A program made the position numbers and the translations under genes. 49,134 nucleotides of DNA from NCBI GenBank assembly GCA_001775095.1, contig MFCA01000029.1, positions 1 to 49,134 of the forward strand. Direction: 5' to 3'. Source of the DNA: Candidatus Curtissbacteria bacterium RIFOXYA1_FULL_41_14 (GTDB taxonomy: Bacteria > Patescibacteriota > Microgenomatia > Curtissbacterales > GWA2-41-24). Every line of letters begins with the position of its first letter. Position 1 is the stretch's first letter. The notes under the pieces are model-generated. The model saw only the letters and a program-made list of their open reading frames with translations, ran no database searches and was not told the origin of the DNA. This document shows, one piece after another, positions 40,066 through 48,183 of the stretch.

Positions 40066-40113
40066 CACATTACCAGAGTGCGCTAAGTTGAACCTTGACA
40101 CACTCCGGGAGTG
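40066..40113. repeat. Interspersed palindrome, copy C (reverse orientation)
   Basis: On the minus strand: CACTCCCGGAGTG, then TGTCAAGGTTCAACTTAGCG, then a decayed arm CACTCTGGTAATGTG. The spacer is nearly identical to that of copy D at 48214. Lies between mraY and murI. Confidence 0.75.
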
Positions 40114-40148
40114 AACCAGGATGGCTCACTCTCTCAAGGTTTCCCTCT

Positions 40149-41180
40149 TTAAAAGAACGAAAGCCAAAGACCTAAAACGGCAAATATAGTCTGGGCAAGC
40201 CAGAATCTAAACACTATTTTTGGCTCTTGCCAGCCTTTATTTTGCAACCAGAGATGAAAGGGGGCAACTTCGAAAACTCTTTTGCCTCTAAATTTTTTCG
40301 AGAGCAATTGAACCGCCGATGAGGAAACCTCGGCTACAAAAACCCCACCAATTACTGCCAGAGCAATTGGTTTACCCAAGAGTAAACCGCAAACTGCCAG
40401 TGTTGCTCCAAACGACAAAACTCCGACATCTCCAAGCCAAATCCTGGCTGGCCAAACATTAAAATACAAAAATGCTATCAGCGCTCCGATCCATAAACCT
40501 AGAAAGACCGAAAGAGTGGTATCCAAGATCGAACTCGACATAATTAAAAATGCTATCAAGCAAATTATTAAGAGCCCACTCGCGAGACCGTCCAGGCCAT
40601 CCGAAATGTTGACAGCATTGGCAAATGAAACTATGACAAAAGCCGCAAACGGGATATAGAAATATCCCAGATTGACAACGTCGAAAAATCGTATATTGAC
40701 AATACTTATCCCCAACTGAAAATAAAGCATAAAAGCAATTGATAAGGCCAGTATCCATTGGACTAAAAATTTATAGCGGAATCTAAGACCCCAAAACTTA
40801 GTTACTTTGAAACCGAAAGTTTTGCGAAGATCATCGTAGGCTCCGAGTACACCGAACGATAAAAATGTAAATAGTAAAATTTGAACTTCTTTTTTGTATG
40901 GATAAACTGATGTTATTTCGATTCCCAAGGCGGGCATTAGATTTATCATCATGAGGTAAAGCACCGTAACAACCAGAATGACCAATGCTCCTCCTCCGAC
41001 AGGGGTGCCAATTTTATGGGCGTGAAGTTTATCGAAAATTGGCGTTCGTGCTTCAAAAATGTCTCGAGTGACCTGTTTCTGACGCTGAAATTTTAATTTA
41101 TAAAGAAGGTTGATGAACGGAACTAAGAGAATGCTGATTACAACAAAAGAAAGTAGAAGAAGACCGAGAATTTGAGTCAT
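40149..41180 (-). CDS. mraY: MraY, phospho-MurNAc-pentapeptide translocase
   Basis: Integral membrane enzyme forming lipid I, with about 10 helices and 343 residues. The first Asp motif is LGAYDDLRKTFGF, the second is NAVNISDGLDGLASG, and the third is WLGDVGVLSFGATLA (usually FMGDTGSLALGG), all keeping the catalytic Asp residues. The usual PIHHHFE loop is replaced by VAPFHLWLQNKGWQEPKIV: only the first His remains, while the rest of the loop (KGW.EPK) is conserved. GTPVGGG near the N-terminus corresponds to GTPTMGG. Confidence 0.93.
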   Translation of the reverse strand: MTQILGLLLLSFVVISILLVPFINLLYKLKFQRQKQVTRDIFEARTPIFDKLHAHKIGTPVGGGALVILVVTVLYLMMINLMPALGIEITSVYPYKKEVQILLFTFLSFGVLGAYDDLRKTFGFKVTKFWGLRFRYKFLVQWILALSIAFMLYFQLGISIVNIRFFDVVNLGYFYIPFAAFVIVSFANAVNISDGLDGLASGLLIICLIAFLIMSSSILDTTLSVFLGLWIGALIAFLYFNVWPARIWLGDVGVLSFGATLAVCGLLLGKPIALAVIGGVFVAEVSSSAVQLLSKKFRGKRVFEVAPFHLWLQNKGWQEPKIVFRFWLAQTIFAVLGLWLSFF

Positions 41181-41186
41181 AAAATA

Positions 41187-41345
41187 AAAAAATTCTAATT
41201 TCTAAATCCTAAATCCTAAATAAATCCAAATGAGGTAAAATACAAAATTCAAAACAACTTTCCTTTTTTGATTATTTGAACATTTGAATTTTGAAATTGT
41301 TTAGAGTTTAGAATTTAGAGTTTAGTATTTTTAAGTAATTAGATT
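41187..41345. repeat. AT-rich long palindromic element, copy 2 (murF-mraY gap)
   Basis: The left arm consists of CTAAATC/CTAAATC/CTAAATA heptads. The right arm consists of complementary GTTTAGAGTTTAGAATTTAGAGTTTAG. The core is ATTTGAACATTTGAATTTTGAAATTG, shared with the element at 34503. Confidence 0.75.
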
Positions 41346-41371
41346 AATTAGGTTAATTTTTATTATAGCAA

Positions 41372-42574
41372 CTACTCCAGTTCCCCGCAGTGATAGCAAT
41401 TAACCTGAGTTGATTTTCCAAGCAGGCCATAAACAATTCTTTCCAGGTGGGCGTGGCGTGAACCTTTGACGAGAATTAGGCTATTTGCGGTTTTAATCTT
41501 TTTAATTTTATCGATCGCATCCTTGGTAGTTTCTAGATTTGTTATTTCCCCACTAAATCCGTTTTTTTGGGCAACGTTTGCGATAGTTGAAGCAGTTTTG
41601 CCAATTGTTACCAGACTTTGAATTTTAGATTTTGCGATCTTTAAGCCAACGAGTTCGTGCGCCTCTTGGGAAAATTTACCTAAATCCTTCATTTCTCCAA
41701 AGACGGCGATTTTTTTCTGACGCTTACCAAGATCAAGTAGAGTGTTAACTGACTCAATTGCCGCTTTTGGTGAAGCATTGTAGGTGTCATCGATGATCCT
41801 GGCATTTTTGGTAACGATTAAATTGAGGCGGTGTTCAGGAGGTCTGGCGCCAGATAAACCTTTGGCAATTTGCTTTAAGGTCAAATTGCAGATAATACCA
41901 ACAGTGGCCGCGGCATAGGCAGAGGTAAGTTGATGCTTGCCGATGATTTTAGTCGAAACAGATGCTTTTTGTCCATTGTAATGCAAGCGGAATTTCGAGC
42001 CTTTAAGATTCTGAGAGAAATGGGAAATTTTGACACCACTTTTAGCTTTCCTGCCATACCACCAAACTTTCGCCTGGGTTTCGTTTGCCATTCTTACAAC
42101 AAATGGATCATCCGCATTTAAAACCACATGACCATCTTTGCCTAAAGCTTTAACAAGTTTGACCTTTTCTTCAAAAACACCTTCGATACCGCGAAAATAT
42201 TTGATGTGAGTAGGAGCAATAACCGTAACTACGGCGATTTTCGGTCTAACTAAGTTGAGGTAATGACCTATATCTCCAGGATGTTCGACGCCATATTCCA
42301 GGATTAGTTTTTGGTGCCAAGGTTTACTAGCTAAAATTGTCTGAGGAATTCGGAAAGTCGGGTCAAGATTTTCGCTTCCGACAACAACTTTATACTTTTG
42401 CGAAAGGACAGAGAAAATTGCGTTTTGGGTTAAGGTTTTGCCGACACTGCCAGTAATGCCAATAATTTCGAGGTTTGGTAAAAGTTTTAGATAATTTCTG
42501 GCAAGAAGAGTGCGAGATGCGTGGATTGGCTTTTTCCAGGTTTTAACTTCGCGGTAAACGTCTGAATTGGTCAT
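41372..42574 (-). CDS. murF: MurF-like D-Ala-D-Ala-adding ligase, short form
   Basis: Mur ligase attaching D-Ala-D-Ala to the UDP-MurNAc peptide. The P-loop is IIGITGSVGKTLTQN, with GVEHPGDIGHYLNLVRPKIAVVTVIAPTHIKYF, DDTYNASPKAAIESVNTLLDL and VKGSRHAHLERIV, all MurF-type. Only about 37 residues precede the P-loop, so the usual N-terminal UDP-binding domain (about 75 residues) is missing. Upstream in-frame stops rule out a hidden start. The C-terminus ends with CYHCGELE, an unusual CxxC. An extended -10 box is 8 bases before the ATG. No murE is present in the window. Confidence 0.87.
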   Translation of the reverse strand: MTNSDVYREVKTWKKPIHASRTLLARNYLKLLPNLEIIGITGSVGKTLTQNAIFSVLSQKYKVVVGSENLDPTFRIPQTILASKPWHQKLILEYGVEHPGDIGHYLNLVRPKIAVVTVIAPTHIKYFRGIEGVFEEKVKLVKALGKDGHVVLNADDPFVVRMANETQAKVWWYGRKAKSGVKISHFSQNLKGSKFRLHYNGQKASVSTKIIGKHQLTSAYAAATVGIICNLTLKQIAKGLSGARPPEHRLNLIVTKNARIIDDTYNASPKAAIESVNTLLDLGKRQKKIAVFGEMKDLGKFSQEAHELVGLKIAKSKIQSLVTIGKTASTIANVAQKNGFSGEITNLETTKDAIDKIKKIKTANSLILVKGSRHAHLERIVYGLLGKSTQVNCYHCGELE

Positions 42575-42582
42575 GAGTCCTT

Positions 42583-42591
42583 ATTATATCA
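42583..42591 (-). promoter_or_regulatory. Extended -10 box of murF
   Basis: TG-A-TATAAT, then AAGGACTC, then ATG: either a leaderless promoter or AAGGA used as a Shine-Dalgarno sequence. Confidence 0.55.
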
Positions 42592-42623
42592 ATTTATTAG
42601 GTCCAGAATCAAACTATGGGGCT

Positions 42624-43760
42624 TTAGATTACTTCTCTTTTGAGGGATATTTCCGATAGGTGGGTTAGGAGTTCATAAGGAATTCTTTCAATAGTTTGAG
42701 AAGCATTGGTAATCGAATTAGAATGGGCTGCATTGTCAGAAAAAATAATTACTTCTTGTCCCATCTTGGGATTTATTACAGGAGACAAGTCAATAGTTGT
42801 GATATTCATACTAATATTACCAATGATTGGACACGGTTTGTCGGCAACTATCACTACTCCTTTGTTGGATAGATTCCTGTCAACACCGTCATTGTAACCA
42901 ATCGGGAGAATTCCAATTGACATTTCCCGATCGCAAACAAAAGTCCCCGAATAGCCAACTTTGTCTCCTTTTTTAAGCTTTTTAATCTGAATTATTTTTG
43001 AGGTAACCTTTAATACCGGGTTGAGCTTCGGATGTTTGCCAGTTGGGTCAATACCATAAAGAGCCAAACCAACTCTTGCCATGTTTGATATTTTAGAGAT
43101 CTTAGCCATGTCTTTGGATAATACTCCACCGGATGCTGCAAGGTGCAACCATTTTAACTCAAAGCCCGCCTCTCTTAAGAAAGTCCTGGCTTTTTGGAAA
43201 TTAATAAGTTGCTTTTTTGAGAGTTCTTCTTTTATGCTTTCCTGGTAAGCAAGATGGCTCATAAGTCCTGTTACTTTTATATTTTTATAATCCCTTAGCT
43301 TTTCAATAAATTCCGGCAAGTCTTGCATCATTATCCCGAGACGATGCATACCTGTGTCAACCTTGATATGGACTTGACAGCCCTTTTGATATTTATTAAT
43401 TACTTCCAGTTGTTCGTGGTCAAAAACGGCATAAGCGAAGGGTAGTTTTTTAACCTTAAGACTGATGGGATGGATATAACCCATGATCAAAATTGGAGTT
43501 TTAACTCGTGCCTTCAAAAGCAAATATGCTTCATAAAGACTATCCACGCAAAACATTGGAGGCTTTTGGCTCTCTAAGATTTTTGCAGTTTGAACGATTC
43601 CATGACCGTAAGCGTTACTTTTTAGAACAGGGGCAATTTTGAGATTTTTTTGAAGTTTTTTTAAATATTGATAGTTACCAACTAATCTTTTTTGGGATAT
43701 TAAAATTTTATTGAGTGGAATATACTCTTTACCTAAAATTTTCCTGATGAATTTTATCAT
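42624..43760 (-). CDS. alr: Alanine racemase
   Basis: PLP enzyme making D-Ala for Ddl. The PLP lysine (K47) is in IAPVLKSNAYGHG. VDTGMHRLGI is the conserved core, MARVGLALYGIDP follows, and the second catalytic base, Tyr, is in KVGYSGTF. The C-terminal IGNISMNITTIDLS matches the family's 'GrvsMD' region, with N for D. Length 378 is normal. It overlaps ddl by 4 bases (ATGA), so D-Ala production and ligation are coupled. Confidence 0.95.
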   Translation of the reverse strand: MIKFIRKILGKEYIPLNKILISQKRLVGNYQYLKKLQKNLKIAPVLKSNAYGHGIVQTAKILESQKPPMFCVDSLYEAYLLLKARVKTPILIMGYIHPISLKVKKLPFAYAVFDHEQLEVINKYQKGCQVHIKVDTGMHRLGIMMQDLPEFIEKLRDYKNIKVTGLMSHLAYQESIKEELSKKQLINFQKARTFLREAGFELKWLHLAASGGVLSKDMAKISKISNMARVGLALYGIDPTGKHPKLNPVLKVTSKIIQIKKLKKGDKVGYSGTFVCDREMSIGILPIGYNDGVDRNLSNKGVVIVADKPCPIIGNISMNITTIDLSPVINPKMGQEVIIFSDNAAHSNSITNASQTIERIPYELLTHLSEISLKREVI

Positions 43761-44782
43761 TTCGAAAGAGCAAACATAACAATTTTATCCAATAACTCAG
43801 GGTAGGAAATGCCGGCAGCGACGGCCGATTTTGGGAACAGAGAAACCGGAGTCAGACCAGGAATTGTGTTGACTTCAAGAACGTAAATATTATTTCCCTT
43901 TGCTATCATGTCTACCCTACCGAATCCACTACAACCCAGTGATTGATACGCTGTCAAAGCAATTTGCTGAGCTTTTTTGGTCAGGGCTTTGCTGATTCTG
44001 GCCGGAACGATTTCATCACAAAGCTTGTCATTATATTTAGCCTTGTAATCAAAAAAGTCTCTTTTCGGAACAATTTCTACGACCGGCAGCGCTTTAGGCT
44101 TGTTGTTACCCAAGATCGGACAGGTAATTTCAATACCGTCGAGAAACTCTTCTGCTAAAGCTAAGTGACTAAAGTCAAATGCTAAGTTGAGTGCATCTCT
44201 TAACTTGTTTTTCTCCTTGACCAAAGTTGTGCCGACTGATGATCCTTGATTATGTGGTTTGACAAAAACCGGAGGTTTAAATTTTTTCCAAACGATTTGG
44301 GGACTATCATCTTTTTGGAGAACTAAATATTCAGGCACTTTTAAGCCTGCTTGGGTAAATAATTTCCTTGAGGAAATTTTGTCCATACCTAAAGCAGAAG
44401 CTAAAATGCCGGAGCCGGTGTAGGGAACACCAATTAATTCTAAAAAACCTTGAATAGTACCATCCTCGCCATTGGGTCCATGCATAGCAATGAAAACAAC
44501 ATCAACTTTGTGGTTTTTGATTATCGACACATGATCAGTTTTGATAAGCTTCCCCACTTTTGGCTTTTTACCCTTAACCCGCCTCTTGGCGGGGGAGTCT
44601 AAAAGAAACGCTGCCCTCTCGCCTATCTGCCAGGTAATACCGTTACGAGAAATGACAATTGGTAGAACATTATATTTTTTGAAATTTAGGTTCTTGACCA
44701 CTTCCCGTCCTGAAATCAGAGAGATTTCATGTTCGGCAGATTTGCCACCCATCAATACGGTGACAGTAATTCTTTTTTTCAT
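43757..44782 (-). CDS. ddl: D-alanine--D-alanine ligase (F-type, possibly D-Ala-D-Lac)
   Basis: ATP-grasp ligase. MGGKSAEHEISLISG, MHGPNGEDGTIQG, the phosphate loop PHNQGSSVGTT, and EVNTIPGLTPVSLFP are all conserved. The omega-loop reads RDFFDYKAKY. The residue equivalent to E. coli DdlB Tyr216 (FYDYEAKY) is Phe244, the residue associated with depsipeptide (D-Ala-D-Lac) ligases of vancomycin-resistant Leuconostoc and lactobacilli. D-Ala-D-Ala activity is the default annotation. It overlaps metK and alr by ATGA junctions. Confidence 0.94.
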   Translation of the reverse strand: MKKRITVTVLMGGKSAEHEISLISGREVVKNLNFKKYNVLPIVISRNGITWQIGERAAFLLDSPAKRRVKGKKPKVGKLIKTDHVSIIKNHKVDVVFIAMHGPNGEDGTIQGFLELIGVPYTGSGILASALGMDKISSRKLFTQAGLKVPEYLVLQKDDSPQIVWKKFKPPVFVKPHNQGSSVGTTLVKEKNKLRDALNLAFDFSHLALAEEFLDGIEITCPILGNNKPKALPVVEIVPKRDFFDYKAKYNDKLCDEIVPARISKALTKKAQQIALTAYQSLGCSGFGRVDMIAKGNNIYVLEVNTIPGLTPVSLFPKSAVAAGISYPELLDKIVMFALSK

Positions 44783-45891
44783 TTAACGATTCGCTCCCAG
44801 GAAAAACCGGGTCGGCCAAAGTGGCCGTAAGTAGCTGTTTTTTGATAAATTGGATGAAGAAGATCAAGTCCCGCGATAATACTTTCCACTGACAGATCAA
44901 GTAAACTCCAGGCAAAATCTTCGATTTTAGTTAGAGAGACTTTTTCAGTTCCAAAGGTCTCAATGCTTTTTGCGATTGGTTTTTTTCGGGCTATAACATA
45001 GGCCAGTTGAACTTCAACTTTATCAGCCAATCCTGCAGCGACAATATTTTTGGCAATGTATCGTGCTGCATAAGCACCTGACCTGTCAACTTTTGTCGGA
45101 TCTTTACCTGAAAAGCAGCCGCCACCTGCCCTAGCAAAGGCACCGTAAGAATCCACCATTATTTTACGGCCGGTAACCCCAGTGTCTATAGCCGGGCCGG
45201 GTATTATCCAAATACCTCCACCATTGACAATAAAATTTCTCCTATCAATTTTTAGATTAAACTCCCCAAGTGTTGGGGTAACAACATACTTGAATAAATC
45301 CTCTTTGACTTGCCTATTTTTGATACCCTTATTGTGACAAGCGGCTAAAACTACACGTTCAATTGAAACTGGCTTGCCATTTTCGTATTTTATTGTGACT
45401 TCGCTTTTACCGTCAGGCTCAAGATAAGGAATAATTTTATCTTTGCCAACTTTATCTAAGTTCTCAACCAGCTTGTGAGCAAGGGTTATCGGAAGTGGCA
45501 TTAAATTTGGGGTTTCGGTAACTGCATAACCAAACATCATCCCCTGATCACCTGCTCCTCCAACATCCACACCTTTTGAGATCTCCTGATTCTGTTGGTG
45601 AATTAAGAGATCAAGGTGCGCCTCGTCGTCAAAACCAAATTTTACCTTCGTATAGCCTAAATCCCTGATAATATCCCTGATGATTTTTTCATAGTTTAGG
45701 ACAGTACCGTTTTTGACTTTAACCTCTCCGGCAACTGTTACATGATTTTTGGTAACTAAAGTTTCAATTCCCGTATGGGCGTTTGAATCAGAAGAAATAG
45801 CAGCATCCAGAATAGCATCCGAAATTTGATCACAGATTTTATCAGGATGCCCTGCGCAGACAGATTCGGAAGTAAAAAGCTTATAAACCAT
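44779..45891 (-). CDS. metK: S-adenosylmethionine synthetase
   Basis: Makes S-adenosylmethionine from methionine and ATP. Seen are LFTSESVCAGHPDKICDQISDA, GGAGDQGMMFGYA, GPAIDTGVTGRKIMVDSYG and GGGCFSGKDPTKVDRSGAYAARY (usually GGGAFSGKD, here Cys). Length is 370. The ORF track start is a TTG inside murA (45933); the ATG at 45889-45891 gives the normal MVYKLFTSESV. Its place between murA and ddl in a wall operon is unusual. It is coupled to ddl, and no SAM riboswitch is possible between the overlapping genes. Confidence 0.96.
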   Translation of the reverse strand: MVYKLFTSESVCAGHPDKICDQISDAILDAAISSDSNAHTGIETLVTKNHVTVAGEVKVKNGTVLNYEKIIRDIIRDLGYTKVKFGFDDEAHLDLLIHQQNQEISKGVDVGGAGDQGMMFGYAVTETPNLMPLPITLAHKLVENLDKVGKDKIIPYLEPDGKSEVTIKYENGKPVSIERVVLAACHNKGIKNRQVKEDLFKYVVTPTLGEFNLKIDRRNFIVNGGGIWIIPGPAIDTGVTGRKIMVDSYGAFARAGGGCFSGKDPTKVDRSGAYAARYIAKNIVAAGLADKVEVQLAYVIARKKPIAKSIETFGTEKVSLTKIEDFAWSLLDLSVESIIAGLDLLHPIYQKTATYGHFGRPGFSWERIVK

Positions 45892-45904
45892 TTGATAAGA
45901 AAGT

Positions 45905-47158
45905 CTACTCAAGCTTTTTAATCTCTGCGCCAAGATTTGTCAACCTTTGAACAACGTCTTCGTAACCCCGCTCAATAAGCTCTGCTCTTTCAATCGAGCT
46001 TTTACCCTTTGCCGCTAAGGCGGCAATCACTAAAGCGATTCCGGCTCTAATATCGGGAGTATCAAGTTTTTGACCTCGCAAATTAGTTGGTCCGTAAACC
46101 AAAACCCGATGGGGATCAGCAATAACAACTTTTGCACCCATTGAAAGAAGCTTGTCAACAAAAAACATACGAGATTCATACATCCAGTCGTGAAGAATGG
46201 TAGCGCCTTCTGCTTGAGTTGCCAGGACAATCATTGGAGCCATTAAGTCTGTCGGGAATCCGGGCCAAATGTCAACAACTACTTTCTCAACGGCTTTTAG
46301 CTTGCTGTCTGCGACAATTAAAGTACCATCCTCTATTTTGAAATTGACACCAAATTTGCCAAGAACCAACAAAATCATATCGAGATCCTCTTTAATAATC
46401 GGGGAGATCCGGACTGTTCCTTTTGTAATAGCAGCACATATAGCAAAAGTGCCAACTTCAAGATGATCGGGCCTGATCGTATGAGTCGCTCCCGAGAGTT
46501 GTTTTTTTCCTCTAATTTTTAAAACGTCTGAGCCTATTCCGCGAATTTCCACTCCTAACTTAGCTAAAAAATTACAAAGATCAACAACATGTGGTTCAGA
46601 CGCTGCTCGTTTTATCACAGTTTGATCATCTATCAGGCTGGCGGCCATAAGTACATTCTCGGTAGCAGTAACAGAAGCCTCCTGAAGAAAAACCTCGGTT
46701 CCCTTAAGGTGCTGGGTTTTGGCTTGAAAAAAATCATCGTCTTCTTTTATTGTGGCTCCTAAGGAAGTCAGCGCTTGAATATGCGTAGTGAGAGGCCTTC
46801 GTCCAATAACATCACCACCGGGATAACCCATTTTGATTGATCCTGCTCTGGCAAGCATTGGCCCCAGAAGAAGAACAGATGCCCTTAATTTTTCGGTAAG
46901 CGTAGAGGGAAATGTGGCAGATTTGATATTTTTGCAGTCGATTGTTAATTTTGACGAGCCGATGCCTTTAACTTTAGCCCCACATTTTTCAAGAAGGTCG
47001 GCCAATACTGAAACATCCGAAATTTTCGGGACATTTTCCAAAATGCAAGGTTGGCCGGTCAGAAGACATGCAGCCATTATCGGCAAAATGGAATTCTTAT
47101 TACCGGCTACTTTAATTTCACCGGAAAGACGCCTGCCGCCTTTAATATCGAATCTCAT
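45905..47158 (-). CDS. murA: MurA, UDP-GlcNAc enolpyruvyl transferase (Cys-to-Asp)
   Basis: First committed step of peptidoglycan precursor synthesis. KVAGNKNSILPIMAACLL holds the conserved Lys-Asn pair. LRASVLLLGPMLARAG is conserved, and the active-site loop reads GYPGGDVIGRRPLTTHI. The usual Cys (E. coli C115, GGCAIGARP) is Asp116 here. ATENVLMAA, RPDHLEVGTF and PGFPTDLMAPM are as expected. Length 417 is normal. Asp at this place is known from Mycobacterium and Chlamydia and makes MurA insensitive to fosfomycin. Confidence 0.96.
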   Translation of the reverse strand: MRFDIKGGRRLSGEIKVAGNKNSILPIMAACLLTGQPCILENVPKISDVSVLADLLEKCGAKVKGIGSSKLTIDCKNIKSATFPSTLTEKLRASVLLLGPMLARAGSIKMGYPGGDVIGRRPLTTHIQALTSLGATIKEDDDFFQAKTQHLKGTEVFLQEASVTATENVLMAASLIDDQTVIKRAASEPHVVDLCNFLAKLGVEIRGIGSDVLKIRGKKQLSGATHTIRPDHLEVGTFAICAAITKGTVRISPIIKEDLDMILLVLGKFGVNFKIEDGTLIVADSKLKAVEKVVVDIWPGFPTDLMAPMIVLATQAEGATILHDWMYESRMFFVDKLLSMGAKVVIADPHRVLVYGPTNLRGQKLDTPDIRAGIALVIAALAAKGKSSIERAELIERGYEDVVQRLTNLGAEIKKLE

Positions 47159-47162
47159 CTTT

Positions 47163-48155
47163 TTAAAAATTGCCTACGTAAAATATTTCTTCTTTAAGAT
47201 CAAGATTATAAGTTCTTTTAGCTTTTTCCTTGATTAATTTTATCAATTGTATCACGTCTGAAGCTTTCGCCCCACCCGTATTGATAATAAAATTAGCGTG
47301 ATGTGTTGAAATTTGGACACCGTCAATTTTTGTGCCTTTAAGTCCCAGGCTTTCGATTATGTAACCTGCTGAGGTAGTTAAATTCGGCGTTTTCAATCGT
47401 TTGGCGCATTGTACGGAAATATTTCTGAAAGTACAGCCTGAACAGGCAACTCCTACAGGTTGCTCTTCGTTTCTGCGTTTGACATTATCCATCGCCTTTT
47501 GCCAAAGAGCGCCAGGATCAGGAGAATTATCTAAGCGAAAAACCGCTTCTAAAACAACTTCGCCAGTTTTCTGGATTTTTGAATGGTCGTACGCAAAATT
47601 AAAATACTCATGATCAACATTTTTAACCTGGCCCGTCTTTGAATCAAAAAGAGCCGCGGAAACAAGCCGATTACCAAGAAATTCACCTTTTTCTACTTCG
47701 AAATGTGAATTAATTTTAATTCCACCGCCGACAGTACCTGGAATCGAAAGTAAGAATTCTAAACCTTCCAAGCCCTGATCCATAGTGAAACGGCCCAGCT
47801 GATTCATTAAAGTTCCGGAAGCCGTCCAGACTAAAGCACTTTTAATACCTTTGCCGATCTTGTTAATTGTTCCTTTAATACCTACGAGTTTCACACCTTC
47901 TGCCCTATTTCTAATGACTAATCCTTCAAAGCCTTGATCTGAAACCAGTACATTGGCGCCTCCACCTAATACAACAAAGGGAATTTTATGCTCTGTTGCA
48001 GTTTCAAGGGCAAGTTTTAGATCTTCGACGTTTTTGGCTTCAAAAAATAATCTGGCAGAACCACCTATTTTAAAATAAGTGTATTTATAAAGTGGCTCGT
48101 TTTCAAAAACCCTTAGGGGTCCTAAAATATTTTTAATTTTAGTGAAGTCTTCCAT
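47163..48155 (-). CDS. murB: MurB, UDP-N-acetylenolpyruvoylglucosamine reductase
   Basis: FAD enzyme reducing the MurA product to UDP-MurNAc. The FAD domain has YKYTYFKIGGSARLFFEAKN and FVVLGGGANVLVSDQGFEGLVIR, then LEFLLSIPGTVGGGIKIN. The catalytic segment reads EQPVGVACSGCTFRNI. The proton-donor Ser (E. coli S229 in AGSFFKNP) is Cys here, about residue 241. The ORF-track start is a TTG; the ATG at 48153-48155 is preferred (330 residues). A 4-base gap separates it from murA. Confidence 0.94.
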   Translation of the reverse strand: MEDFTKIKNILGPLRVFENEPLYKYTYFKIGGSARLFFEAKNVEDLKLALETATEHKIPFVVLGGGANVLVSDQGFEGLVIRNRAEGVKLVGIKGTINKIGKGIKSALVWTASGTLMNQLGRFTMDQGLEGLEFLLSIPGTVGGGIKINSHFEVEKGEFLGNRLVSAALFDSKTGQVKNVDHEYFNFAYDHSKIQKTGEVVLEAVFRLDNSPDPGALWQKAMDNVKRRNEEQPVGVACSGCTFRNISVQCAKRLKTPNLTTSAGYIIESLGLKGTKIDGVQISTHHANFIINTGGAKASDVIQLIKLIKEKAKRTYNLDLKEEIFYVGNF

Positions 48156-48183
48156 ACTATTATTACTTGCCAATTCATCCGGG

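Noticed and set aside
41372-42623. Frameshift or hidden start explaining the short MurF
   Set aside because: In-frame upstream codons include stops, and no MurF domain-1 sequence is found in other frames up to alr.
45892-45933. SAM riboswitch before metK
   Set aside because: metK follows murA directly, leaving no space for a leader.
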